Source: Streptomyces sp. cf386
GTDB lineage: Bacteria; Actinomycetota; Actinomycetes; Streptomycetales; Streptomycetaceae
Direction: 5' to 3'
Assembly (NCBI RefSeq): GCF_900103585.1
Contig: NZ_FNHV01000004.1
Coordinates: 62,001-126,000 of the forward strand
DNA: 64,000 bases
The notes below the pieces were generated by a model. The model was not told where the DNA came from. It did not search any database and saw only the letters and a list, made by a program, of their open reading frames with translations. Each line of letters begins with the position of its first letter. Position 1 is the stretch's first letter. A program made the translations under genes and the position numbers. Shown here piece after piece: positions 18,701-26,153 of the stretch.

Positions 18701-20344
18701 GAGACGCTGCCCGCAGCCGCTGCTCCGGCCCCCGCTCCCGCCCCCGCCCTCGCTCCCACCCCGTCCTCCCAGCCGTGCGCCCCACCCGGTGCCGGCGCCG
18801 GTGACGAGGCGCAGGACGCCGTGTTCGAACAGGTCGCCCGCATCAGCGCGTTTCCGGTGGACCATCTGCGCGTCGACCAACTGCTCGTCGAGGAACTCGG
18901 GTTCGACTCGCTGATGCTGACCGACCTGTTCGCCTCGCTCAAGCGACGGTGGCCGTCCCTGACGGTGGACGAGGGATGTGCCCGGCCGACCGTCGGAAGC
19001 GTCGTCGCGATGATCACGGGCACCGCCGAGACGGCCGAACCGGTCACACCTCCCCTCACAGCCCCCGCCACCACAGCCCCCGCCCCCGCGGTCCCCGCAC
19101 CCCCCGAGGAGCAGACCCGCATCGAGTGCTTCCCGGAGGTCACCGCACACCACGAGCGCATGGACACACTGCGCCGACTCCAGTTGCCCAACCCCTACTT
19201 CCTGGTCCACGAGGGCGGCATGACGGACCGGACGGTCGTCGACGGCCGGGAGCTCATCTCCTTCTCCGGCTACAACTACCTGGGCCTGGCAACGCACCCG
19301 CAGGTGACCGAGTCGGTGAAGGAAGCCGTCGAACGGTGCGGTACGTCGGCGTCAGCCAGCCGGCTGCTGTCCGGGAGCCGTCCGCTCCATGTGCGGCTGG
19401 AGACCGAACTCGCCCGCACGCTCGGGACGGAGGACGCGATCACCATGGTGAGCGGACACGCCACCAACGTCACCGTGATCGGGCATCTCGTCGGGCCGGG
19501 TGATCTGATCGTCCACGACGCGCTCGCCCACGACAGCGTCCTGCAGGGCTGCCGGCTCTCCGGCGCGACCCGGCGTCCCTTCCCGCACAACGACGCCGGA
19601 GCCCTGGACACCCTCCTCACCCAGGTCCGTCACCAGTACCGCCGGGTGCTCGTCGTGGTCGAGGGCGTGTACAGCATGGACGGCGACATCGCCGCCCTAC
19701 CGGACCTCATCGAGGTCAAGCGCCGGCACGGGGCGCTGCTGATGGTCGACGAGGCGCACAGCATCGGAGTGCTGGGAGCCACCGGGCGGGGTGTCGGCGA
19801 GTACTTCGACGTCGAGCGGTCGGACGTCGACCTGTGGATGGGCACCCTGTCCAAGGCCCTGGCCGGGTGCGGTGGTTATGTCGCCGCGAGCCACGCCGTC
19901 GTCGAGTACCTCAGGTACACCGCTCCGGGCTTCGTCTACAGCGCGGGCATGACGCCCGCCAACACGGCCGCCTCGCTGGCCGCGCTGCGGCTGATGCGGG
20001 CCGAGCCGGAGCGGCTCGCGCGGCTGAGGGACAACTCCGCGCTGTTCGTGCGTCTGGCCCGCGAGGCGGGCGTCGACACCGGGGACAGCCACGACACACC
20101 GATCGTGCCGTGTGTCGTCGGGGATTCGGAGCACACCCTGCGGCTGGCCAGGGCGCTCTTCCGGCGGGGCGTCAGCGTCAACCCGATCCTGTATCCGGCG
20201 GTCCCCGAGGAGTTGGCCCGGCTGCGGTTCTTCGTCACGTGCGACCACACGCCCGACCAGATCCGGTTCACGGTGGCGGCGTTGCAGCGGGAACTGCGGG
20301 AACTGGGGGAGCTGCGGGACGTCGGCGTCGCCCGCGCCGCGTGA
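15704..20344 (+). CDS. KS-AT-ACP-alpha-oxoamine synthase hybrid megasynthase
   Basis: A 1546-residue type I PKS fused to a PLP enzyme. KS, about residues 8-464, has catalytic C211 (DAACSSA), H346 (EAHGTGT) and H387 (IGHS). AT, about 575-890, has S680 (GHSVGE) and the NAFH motif ending at H784, which favours malonyl-CoA. ACP has S1069 (GFDSLM). From about 1140 to 1540 is a class II aminotransferase/KAPA-synthase-like domain with D1349 (DEAHS) and PLP lysine K1384 (TLSKALAG). There is no KR, DH, ER or thioesterase. It should extend an acyl starter by one malonyl unit, then condense the ACP-bound acyl group decarboxylatively with an amino acid, releasing an alpha-aminoketone. Starter, amino acid and product are unknown. 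Confidence 0.93.
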   Translation: MTDIAHDSPDDIAIVGLGCRFPGARDSQAYWKLLLDGERQFAPVPKDRWNHDTFHAPADRRADDSAYTDQVAFLDDVDRFAALHYGLPPRRVEAMDPQHRLMLDVTREALDDAGLGRGGFDRESTGVFFGLSVSDYKELMAARLRAMTLADGSLGGAADPGLLQALKEAATEQLGPVQAFALPGSLLNMAPATVSRHFDLGGPSFAVDAACSSALVALDQAVLHLRSGSCTTAVVGGVYLSLTPDSLVGFSRLGALSASGVCRPFDERADGFVLGEGAGAVLIRPLQDALAAGDRVYAVIKGIGSANDGTTPGPLVPNPEGQLRAMRRAYADAGVPPSAVGFIEAHGTGTSVGDRVEVEALRRLRTEHAGGDPGPCHLSSAKALIGHSLSAAGIAGLIKTALVVHRRTVVPQPDFSPHPDLGLDAAGLRIADTARPWPDGDAPRCAAVSSFGFGGTNVHVVLQEAPAPAPALRPVRTRSVAEPHLALISAGGPETLQEHIGALLDTLEHTPTPSMAEVAHTLGGREPLPSRLAIVAADPAEFTERLRRARRQLADGARGDLGDGAFAADAPLPPAERRIAFVFPGQGSQRPGMMRDLHQRFPEFRQAVDGLGAVARRAAGVDVAGLLYGGTANGLDEDPELGRRLSRTEVCQPLLGTVQIAATRLLAACGVEPDLVLGHSVGEFAAAAAAGVLTDDETVRLLAHRGAVLRDAEGEPRGGMLAVQADEETCRELVRDIDGVWLACFNQPRQIVVSGGKEGLDALRRVCVEAGVVAAPLDVSNAFHSPRLARADDAMRTDLERRPLAAPRMPFVSAVSGTVCDEPELLRELWSRHASAPVRFGDAVRAAHDAGARVFLQVAGGGSLLTSVRRNLADQGDVHVVAADGTAPDDTYGFLWALARLAVLGVPVDPRALVRERERRLLDLPVARLEAQPYWVPQARPARDEPRRGAPVPTPPDTSTGDPNQEDRMTEENPMTKENPMYELLDLIQQQVSALRRLSETLPAAAAPAPAPAPALAPTPSSQPCAPPGAGAGDEAQDAVFEQVARISAFPVDHLRVDQLLVEELGFDSLMLTDLFASLKRRWPSLTVDEGCARPTVGSVVAMITGTAETAEPVTPPLTAPATTAPAPAVPAPPEEQTRIECFPEVTAHHERMDTLRRLQLPNPYFLVHEGGMTDRTVVDGRELISFSGYNYLGLATHPQVTESVKEAVERCGTSASASRLLSGSRPLHVRLETELARTLGTEDAITMVSGHATNVTVIGHLVGPGDLIVHDALAHDSVLQGCRLSGATRRPFPHNDAGALDTLLTQVRHQYRRVLVVVEGVYSMDGDIAALPDLIEVKRRHGALLMVDEAHSIGVLGATGRGVGEYFDVERSDVDLWMGTLSKALAGCGGYVAASHAVVEYLRYTAPGFVYSAGMTPANTAASLAALRLMRAEPERLARLRDNSALFVRLAREAGVDTGDSHDTPIVPCVVGDSEHTLRLARALFRRGVSVNPILYPAVPEELARLRFFVTCDHTPDQIRFTVAALQRELRELGELRDVGVARAA
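18593..18660 (+). promoter_or_regulatory. Possible internal ribosome site and start inside the PKS gene
   Basis: Between AT and ACP the sequence has AGGAAG (18598-18603), then an in-frame ATG at 18608 (Met969), and a repeated peptide MTEENP-MTKENP-MYELL with three ATGs at 18608, 18626 and 18644. A separate ACP-AOS protein of about 578 residues could be translated from here, or this marks the scar where two genes fused. Confidence 0.4.
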
Positions 20345-20394
20345 CCCCGCGCCGCGTGACCCCGCGCCGACGTCCCCGCGCCGACGTCCTCGCA
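20331..20394. repeat. 15-bp tandem repeats at the PKS 3' end
   Basis: The unit CGCGCCGCGTGACCC occurs twice and is followed by two related copies (CGCGCCGACGTCCCC and CGCGCCGACGTCCTC, the last overlapping by one base). The tract covers the stop codon of the PKS gene and the short gap to the convergent aminotransferase. Likely replication slippage. Confidence 0.7.
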
Positions 20395-20399
20395 CCGCG

Positions 20400-21608
20400 C
20401 TACTGGCGGTACCCGCTCAGGAACCGCCCGATCCGCCCGATCGCCGCCTCCAGGTCCTCCGCGTACGGAAGGGTCAGGATCCGGAAGTGGTCCGGGGTCG
20501 GCCAGTTGAAGCCCGTGCCCTGGACGACCTGGATCTTCTCCCGGAGCAGCAGGTCCAGGACGAACTTCTCGTCGTCGTGGATCTTGTGCACCTTGGGGTC
20601 GAGGCGCGGGAAGGCGTAGAGCGCGCCCTTCGGCTTCACGCACGACACGCCCGGGATCTCGTTGAGCTTCTCCCAGACCACGTCGCGCTGTTCGCGCAGA
20701 CGGCCACCGGGATTGGTGAGCTCCCGGATCGACTGGCGACCGCCCAGGGCGGCCTGGATGGCGTACTGCGCGGGCGCGTTGGCGCACAGGCGCATGGAGG
20801 CCAGCATCGTCAGGCCCTCCAGATAGTCCTTGGCGTGCTGCTTCGGGCCGGTGACCACCAGCCAGCCGGAGCGGAAGCCCGCCACCCGGTACGTTTTCGA
20901 CAGGCCGCAGAAGGTGAGGACCACCAGATCGGGGGCGAGGGCGGCGGCCGAGTGGTGCACGGCGTCGTCGTAGAGGATCTGGTCGTAGATCTCGTCGGCG
21001 AAGACCATGAGGCCGTGGCGGCGGGCCAGGTCGAGGATGCCCTCGACGATCTCCTTGGGGTAGACCGCGCCGGTGGGGTTGTTCGGGTTGATGATGACCA
21101 GGGCCTTGGTGCGGTCCGTGATCTTCGAGGCCATGTCGTCCAGGTCGGGGTACCACTCGGCCTGCTCGTCGCAGAGGTAGTGCACCGCCTTGCCGCCGGC
21201 GAGGGTCGTCACCGCCGTCCACAGCGGGAAGTCCGGGGCGGGGATGAGGATCTCGTCGCCGTCCTCGATCAGCGCCTGTACGGCCATGGAGACCAGCTCG
21301 GACACGCCGTTGCCGAGGAAGACGTCGTCGACGCCGACCTCCAGGCCGAGCGTCTGGTAGCGCTGGGCGACGGCCCGGCGGGCGGAGAGGATGCCGCGCG
21401 AGTCGGTGTAGCCGTGCGCCTGGGGGAGCATCCGGATCATGTCCTGGAGGATCTCCTCCGGCGCCTCGAAGCCGAAGAGCGCGGGGTTGCCGGTGTTGAG
21501 GCGCAGGACGCTGTGACCCGCCTTCTCCAGTGCGTCGGCGTGCTCGATCACCGGGCCGCGGATCTCGTAGCAGACCTCGCTGAGCTTGTTCGACTGCCGG
21601 AACTCCAT
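20400..21608 (-). CDS. Alanine/aspartate-type aminotransferase (AlaA-like)
   Basis: A 402-residue fold-type I aminotransferase. It has NPNNPTGAVY (PLP-phosphate and substrate region), VFADEIYDQILYDD with the pyridine-binding Asp and Tyr, and the PLP lysine in CGLSKTYRVAGFRSGW. The closest family by these motifs is the glutamate-pyruvate aminotransferase AlaA. It is convergent with the PKS gene and divergent from the HxlR regulator gene, with a palindrome array between. It could be a housekeeping alanine aminotransferase or could supply amino acid for the neighbouring AOS domain; the second idea is only positional. Confidence 0.9.
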   Translation of the reverse strand: MEFRQSNKLSEVCYEIRGPVIEHADALEKAGHSVLRLNTGNPALFGFEAPEEILQDMIRMLPQAHGYTDSRGILSARRAVAQRYQTLGLEVGVDDVFLGNGVSELVSMAVQALIEDGDEILIPAPDFPLWTAVTTLAGGKAVHYLCDEQAEWYPDLDDMASKITDRTKALVIINPNNPTGAVYPKEIVEGILDLARRHGLMVFADEIYDQILYDDAVHHSAAALAPDLVVLTFCGLSKTYRVAGFRSGWLVVTGPKQHAKDYLEGLTMLASMRLCANAPAQYAIQAALGGRQSIRELTNPGGRLREQRDVVWEKLNEIPGVSCVKPKGALYAFPRLDPKVHKIHDDEKFVLDLLLREKIQVVQGTGFNWPTPDHFRILTLPYAEDLEAAIGRIGRFLSGYRQ

Positions 21609-21638
21609 GCGCGCTCGCCCCTCCGGTTTCGTGTGTTG

Positions 21639-21664
21639 CTTGGTTTTACCAAGTTCGAGCTTGG
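21639..21664. promoter_or_regulatory. Alternating CTTGG/CCAAG inverted repeats between aminotransferase and HxlR genes
   Basis: CTTGG (21639-21643), CCAAG (21649-21653) and CTTGG (21660-21664) form two overlapping inverted repeats; the second is CCAAG-TTCGAG-CTTGG. They end 13 bases before the first possible ATG of the HxlR gene and about 30 bases upstream of the aminotransferase start, consistent with an HxlR-family operator controlling both directions. Confidence 0.55.
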
Positions 21665-21677
21665 AAAGTCCAACAAC

Positions 21678-22334
21678 ATGTCTAGACTGCGTCGCATGTC
21701 ACCTCGCCGAAGCTACGACCAGTACTGTTCCACCGCCCGCGCACTCGACGTGGTCGGCGACCGCTGGACCCTGCTGATCGTCCGGGAACTGCTGGCCGGC
21801 CCGCGGCGCTACACCGACCTGCATGCCGACCTGCCGGGCGTCAGCACGGATGTACTCGCCTCTCGGCTGAAGGACATGGAACGGGACGGCATCAGCACCC
21901 GCCGCCGGCTGCCGCCGCCCGGAGCGGCGTATGTGTACGAACTCACCCCGCGCGGGCGCGCGTTGCTGCCGGTGCTCCAGGCGCTGGGGGAGTGGGGCCA
22001 GGCCGAACTCGGCGAGCGGCGCCCCACCGACGCCGTACGCGCGCACTGGTTCGCGCTGCCGCTGCTGCGCGCCCTGCGGGAGGACGGGGACGGCGAGGGC
22101 CTCGTCGAAGTCCGGCTGGAGGAGGGGGACTTCCATCTGTACGTCGGTGCCGAGGACGGGCCGGTCTACGGGGACGGGCCGGCTCCGGGAGAGCCCGATG
22201 CGCGGCTGGTCCTCGACTCCGGGACGTGTGAGGCGGTCGCGCGAGGGGAGTTGAGTGTGGCCGACGCCGTGCGGGGCGGGCGCATAGAGGTGGCAGGGGA
22301 CGGCACATTGGCCAAGGCCCTGCGTGACGGCTGA
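21678..22334 (+). CDS. HxlR-family regulator with C-terminal SCP2-like domain
   Basis: A 218-residue protein from ATG 21678; ATG 21696 (MSPRRSYDQYCSTARAL) gives 212 residues and may be the true start. Residues about 10-110 are an HxlR winged helix (VVGDRWTLLIVRELLAGPRRYTDL, DVLASRLKDMERDG). The second half ends with LVLDSGTCEAVARGELSVADAV and resembles the SCP2 sterol-binding-like domain often attached to such regulators. The gene has a very short leader and lies divergent to the aminotransferase, its probable target together with itself. Confidence 0.87.
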   Translation: MSRLRRMSPRRSYDQYCSTARALDVVGDRWTLLIVRELLAGPRRYTDLHADLPGVSTDVLASRLKDMERDGISTRRRLPPPGAAYVYELTPRGRALLPVLQALGEWGQAELGERRPTDAVRAHWFALPLLRALREDGDGEGLVEVRLEEGDFHLYVGAEDGPVYGDGPAPGEPDARLVLDSGTCEAVARGELSVADAVRGGRIEVAGDGTLAKALRDG

Positions 22335-22366
22335 GCGACGGACAGCCCGCGTCCGTACGAAGACGA

Positions 22367-22400
22367 ACAGCCCGCCGTACGAAGACGTACGACGGGCTGT
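22367..22400. terminator. Bidirectional hairpin between convergent genes
   Basis: ACAGCCCGCCGTACG pairs with CGTACGACGGGCTGT with one mismatch around a four-base AAGA loop. A partial copy of the left arm (ACAGCCCGCGTCCGTACG) lies just upstream at about 22342. It sits between the HxlR gene and the convergent membrane-protein gene. Confidence 0.8.
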
Positions 22401-22421
22401 CCCGTTCTCCTTGACGAGCCG

Positions 22422-23222
22422 TCAGGCGCCCGGCGGCACCCGCGACGGCCGCCCCGACCCGCGGGTCAGCGCGTACCCGCCGATCCCCGCGAGCGCGGCC
22501 AGCACACCGCCGATCGCCGTCCACACCCATCGGTCGGACCACCAGCCGGAGGCCCAGCCGTCGCTGGGTTCGAGGCTCGCGAGCAGGGCTTCGTCGGTCG
22601 ACTCGTCGTCGCCCTGGGAGGCCGCCCCGGCGCCCGGCACCAGCGGCTCCGCCAGCGCCCCGTCCACCGCAGCCGATCCGCCGATGTCCTTGGCGTCGAC
22701 CCGGACCTCGGCGTCGACCGGCAGCCCGAGGTCGGAGGTGGGCACGTCCACGGCCGTCAGCCGGATGTAGTACGTGCCCGGCAGCGGGTCGTTGCCCCAC
22801 GGCTCCGACCAGGCCCGGACGGTGCGCAGCACGCAGGTCAGCTCGGCCGAGGCGGCGTCCGCCGCTGCCGTGCGCGTCTGGGCCCCGGACTGGCAGGACT
22901 GGCGGCGCCGCAGGCCGTCGTAGACGTCGATCTGCCAGGTCTCGGCGGCGTGGGTGTCGGGCAGCTTCACCGTCGCCTTGACGGTGGGGCGCTGTCCGGC
23001 GTCCGCCGGGAACGACCAGTACAGGAAGTCGCCCGTGGAGGCGCCGGCCGTGGCCGTCTGCCCCTGCTCGATCTCGGTCGCCGTACGGAAGGAGGTGCCC
23101 GCCTCGGTCGGCGCGCCGCCGTCCTCCGAAGCGCTCGGGGACGGCGAGGAATCGGCGACCGCCGGGGCGACCGCCAGCCCGAGCATCAGCATCGCGGCGC
23201 TCAACACACGTGTGATCCGCAT
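22422..23222 (-). CDS. Secreted, C-terminally membrane-anchored protein, VWA partner
   Basis: A 266-residue protein with a signal peptide (MRITRVLSAAMLMLGLAVAPAVA), a beta-rich extracytoplasmic region containing LYWSFPADAGQRPTVKATV and GTYYIRLTAVDVP, and one C-terminal TM (WTAIGGVLAALAGIGGYAL) followed by a short basic tail. Its start overlaps the stop of the upstream VWA gene by one base (TGATG). Both proteins share a segment describing a prepeptidase-like beta-sandwich (WYRVDVEPGQ in one, YWSFPADAGQ in the other). Function unknown; probably a cell-surface pair. Confidence 0.75.
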   Translation of the reverse strand: MRITRVLSAAMLMLGLAVAPAVADSSPSPSASEDGGAPTEAGTSFRTATEIEQGQTATAGASTGDFLYWSFPADAGQRPTVKATVKLPDTHAAETWQIDVYDGLRRRQSCQSGAQTRTAAADAASAELTCVLRTVRAWSEPWGNDPLPGTYYIRLTAVDVPTSDLGLPVDAEVRVDAKDIGGSAAVDGALAEPLVPGAGAASQGDDESTDEALLASLEPSDGWASGWWSDRWVWTAIGGVLAALAGIGGYALTRGSGRPSRVPPGA

Positions 23223-24487
23223 CAGTTGGTCCTCCAGACCGCGACCCGCCAGCGTGACACCCAGCCCCAGACGAGACCGGCGAGGAAGCCGGTGAGGATC
23301 AGTCCGCCGAGCAGCCACCAGCCGCGCCCGAGGCCGAAGGAGGCCACATCGCTCGACTGCGCCGGCCCGTCCACGACATCGACCGTCAGCTCCAGCGGCA
23401 GACCGGGCGTGCTCTGCACCCCGGAGCCCGCCGAGAAGGAGTGGGTGACCTGGAGGCACACGGTCTCGGCGGTCGCGGTGTCCTCGTCGTCGACCTCGGC
23501 CTTCGGGTAGCGCAGGCCGGTCGACATGACATCCGTACGGCCGTTGCCCGCCGCCTCACCGCGCACGATCTCGCGGCCGTGGACCGTGACGGCCCGCAGC
23601 AGCACGCCGTACGACGGGTTCACGGCCCGGTCGGCCGACACGCTCACCGACGCGCGCAGCTCCTGGCCGGGCTCCACGTCCACGCGGTACCAGCGCTGCT
23701 GCCCGAACTCCTCGCGGTCGGTGTACAGGCCGGACTTCAGCGTGGGCGCCTTCGCGCACTGGTCCGCGCCCGTCGTCGCGACCGGCGTCACCACCGGGTC
23801 GGCCGCCCGGTCCACCAACTGGTTGACCTTGTCGGTGAGTTCCTCGGTGTGCTCGACCGAGGTGAAGGTGCCGCCGGTCGCCTCGGCGATGCAGCTCAGC
23901 TGCCGGCGCATCTTGGTGTTCGGGACCAGGCCGAGGGTGTCGATGGTCAGGCCGATGCCCTTGGCGGCGATCTCCCGGGCGACCTCGCACGGGTCGAGCG
24001 GGGCGCAGGTGTCCTCGCCGTCGCTGATCAGCACGATGCGCTTGGAGCCCTCACCGCCGTCGAGGTCGTCGGCCGCCTTCAGCAGCGCGGGGCCGATCGG
24101 CGTCCAGCCGGTCGGTGCCAGGGTCGCCACCGCCGCCTTCGCCTCGGTGCGGTCGAGAGGGCCGACCGGGTAGAGCTGTGCGGTGTCCTTGCAGCCCGTT
24201 TTGCGGTCGTCGCCCGGGTAGTCGGCGCCCAGCGTGCGGATGCCGAGCTGGACCTCCTCGGGGGTCGCGTCGAGCACTTCGTTGAACGCCTGCTTCGCCG
24301 CGGCCATCCGCGACTGGCCGTCGATGTCCCGCGCCCGCATCGAGCCGCTCACGTCGAGGACGAGGTCGACCTTGGGCGCCATCGCGCTGGTCTCATCGGC
24401 AACCGCCCCGGTCGGGAACGCCATCCCGGCCGCGAGCGCGGCGAGCAGGGCACAGGCCCCGGTCGCCAGCCGTGTTCTTGTGATCAT
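23222..24487 (-). CDS. von Willebrand factor A domain surface protein
   Basis: A 421-residue protein: signal peptide (to about residue 30), then a VWA domain with an intact MIDAS motif (DLVLDVSGSMRARD, later a conserved Thr in GWTPIGPAL and the Asp of LISDGEDTC). A beta-rich region of about 170 residues follows, and then a C-terminal TM (GWWLLGGLILTGFLAGLVWGW) with a basic cytoplasmic tail. The MIDAS should bind a divalent ion and a protein ligand outside the membrane. It is translationally coupled to the downstream membrane-anchored partner. Confidence 0.88.
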   Translation of the reverse strand: MITRTRLATGACALLAALAAGMAFPTGAVADETSAMAPKVDLVLDVSGSMRARDIDGQSRMAAAKQAFNEVLDATPEEVQLGIRTLGADYPGDDRKTGCKDTAQLYPVGPLDRTEAKAAVATLAPTGWTPIGPALLKAADDLDGGEGSKRIVLISDGEDTCAPLDPCEVAREIAAKGIGLTIDTLGLVPNTKMRRQLSCIAEATGGTFTSVEHTEELTDKVNQLVDRAADPVVTPVATTGADQCAKAPTLKSGLYTDREEFGQQRWYRVDVEPGQELRASVSVSADRAVNPSYGVLLRAVTVHGREIVRGEAAGNGRTDVMSTGLRYPKAEVDDEDTATAETVCLQVTHSFSAGSGVQSTPGLPLELTVDVVDGPAQSSDVASFGLGRGWWLLGGLILTGFLAGLVWGWVSRWRVAVWRTN

Positions 24488-24530
24488 CGGCGGATCCTAT
24501 TGATCACAGGTGTCCCGCTTCAAAACGAGC

Positions 24531-26036
24531 TCAGAACACCTCGCTGACCAGCGGATTGGGCAGCCGGGCCCACTGGTCCCCTGGCGTCCCCGGCGACAGC
24601 CGCATCAGCGTCAGCGCCTTGGTGGGCAGCGGCTCGTCGCGCAGAGCGGCGAGATCGACGGTGCCCGGCAGATCCCGTACGACCGCCTCCAGCGCCGCGC
24701 GGAGCGCCGCGCCCGACCCCGCCGTACTCGCGAGCGCCCCCGCCGCCAGCGAGCCGAACAGCTTGCGGCGCAGGGCCGTCACATCGTCCGTGACGATCCT
24801 TCCGGTCAGCTCCGGTACCGGGATGCCGTGCCGGGCCAGCCGGGCCGGGCTGACGCGGATGTCGGCGAGGTCGCGGTAGACCAGGCGCACGGGGGAGCCG
24901 TTCGGCGACAGCACCACGAGCAGGTTCTGCCCGTGCGCCTCCAGCGCCACGCCCAGTTCCAGGAGGCGCAGCCCCACGGTGAGCGCGAGACGCGTGAACT
25001 CCGCCAGCCACGCCGGGGATTCGGGCAGCTCGGTGGTGGCGAGTGCGGCCACCGGCACGACCCGCTCGCCGGGCCCCGCGTACACCTGCGGCGACTCGCG
25101 CACCACCGCCGCCAGATCGGGCGAGTCGGCGGTGGCGGCCCCCAGCGTGCGGGTGACGTGCAGCAGCCCGTCCATGCGGGCCGCCAGGGTCTCCGCGAAG
25201 TCCGACAGTGTGGCCGACAGGCCGATCGAGTACACCGAGATGTCCCGCACCGACGACGTCAGCCGGGCGCTCAACGCGGTCTTGACGTGCGGCCCTTCGG
25301 AGAGGGCGAGCGTGCGCAGGGACATCAGCGGATGCGCGGGCATCCCACCCTCGTACGGCCGCTTGAGCACATGCTCGGCCTGCCACGGATGCACCGGGAT
25401 CAGCAGTCGCTCCCCGTCCCGCAGCCCCGCCGGCCACTCCCCGGTCACCAGGCACCCGTCCGCCCGCGCCGGCACCGGCCCCAGCGTGACGACCGCCCGG
25501 TGCTCCGGCCCGTACGCCAGCTGCTCGGCCACCGAGAAGCCGGGCCGGGAACGGCAGTTGGGGTGGAACGGATGCCCGTCGACCACCCGCTGCTCCCACT
25601 CCCAGTCGTGCCGGGGCCACTCCTTCGAGTGGGGTTCCTGTCCCGCCCGCGACAGGGCCAACGAGGCGACGCTGTGGCCGAGTTCGGCGGCGAAGGACGT
25701 ACCGCGCGGCACGGAGAGGTCGGTGAGCAGCCGGGCCGGATCGTCGTACGACGTCTCGTCGAGGCGTACGGCGGTGACGTACGCGGGGGTGGCGTACGGG
25801 TCGGCGTGCGGGCCGTGCAGCCGGCGGCCGTCGGAAAGGCACAGGGTGAGGCCCTCCCGGCCCGCCTCACGGCGCACGACCCAGGGCAGGGGCTCGTACG
25901 CGAGCGCACGCCACAGCCGGGTCAGCACGGCCGCCCGGGCCCCGGGCAGCTCGGCGGCGTACCGGGAGGCGAGTTCGGGGCGTACGTCGGCCAGTTCGGC
26001 GGCGACCTCGGCCTCGGCGCTGGGGAGACGGTGCAC
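24531..26036 (-). CDS. IucA/IucC-family NRPS-independent siderophore (NIS) synthetase 1
   Basis: A 501-residue NIS synthetase that would adenylate a carboxylate and condense it with an amine or hydroxylamine. The core motifs are visible: DGHPFHPNCRSRPGFS (nucleotide-binding region), IPVHPWQAEHVL, the KTALSARLTSSVRDIS segment with the conserved Thr-Ser and Arg, and EAHGQNLLVVLSPNG followed by RLVYRDLADIR. GTG 26036 has a GAGGAG site upstream; the open frame continues far beyond into the divergent gene, which is an antisense artefact. It is paired divergently with a second NIS synthetase across a 117-base region. Confidence 0.9.
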   Translation of the reverse strand: MHRLPSAEAEVAAELADVRPELASRYAAELPGARAAVLTRLWRALAYEPLPWVVRREAGREGLTLCLSDGRRLHGPHADPYATPAYVTAVRLDETSYDDPARLLTDLSVPRGTSFAAELGHSVASLALSRAGQEPHSKEWPRHDWEWEQRVVDGHPFHPNCRSRPGFSVAEQLAYGPEHRAVVTLGPVPARADGCLVTGEWPAGLRDGERLLIPVHPWQAEHVLKRPYEGGMPAHPLMSLRTLALSEGPHVKTALSARLTSSVRDISVYSIGLSATLSDFAETLAARMDGLLHVTRTLGAATADSPDLAAVVRESPQVYAGPGERVVPVAALATTELPESPAWLAEFTRLALTVGLRLLELGVALEAHGQNLLVVLSPNGSPVRLVYRDLADIRVSPARLARHGIPVPELTGRIVTDDVTALRRKLFGSLAAGALASTAGSGAALRAALEAVVRDLPGTVDLAALRDEPLPTKALTLMRLSPGTPGDQWARLPNPLVSEVF

Positions 26037-26108
26037 GGGCTGGCTCCTCGGGTACGAGTAGGGCGTCGGGGCATGCGCCGACGACAGACATACTGATCGT
26101 CTTCCCGC

Positions 26109-26149
26109 CTGAACGGACCGTAGAGACCGTCCTGAACGGACCGCAGAGA
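26109..26149. promoter_or_regulatory. Two 18-bp direct repeats between the NIS synthetase genes
   Basis: CTGAACGGACCGTAGAGA (26109-26126) and CTGAACGGACCGCAGAGA (26132-26149) differ at one base and are 23 bases apart. They lie immediately before the rightward GTG start. I find no DmdR/IdeR-type iron box in this region, so these repeats are the best candidate regulatory sites. Confidence 0.55.
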
Positions 26150-26153
26150 ACGA

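Noticed and set aside
26037..26153. DmdR/IdeR iron box between siderophore synthetase genes
   Set aside because: No TTAGGTTAGGCTAACCTAA-like palindrome is present; only direct repeats were found.
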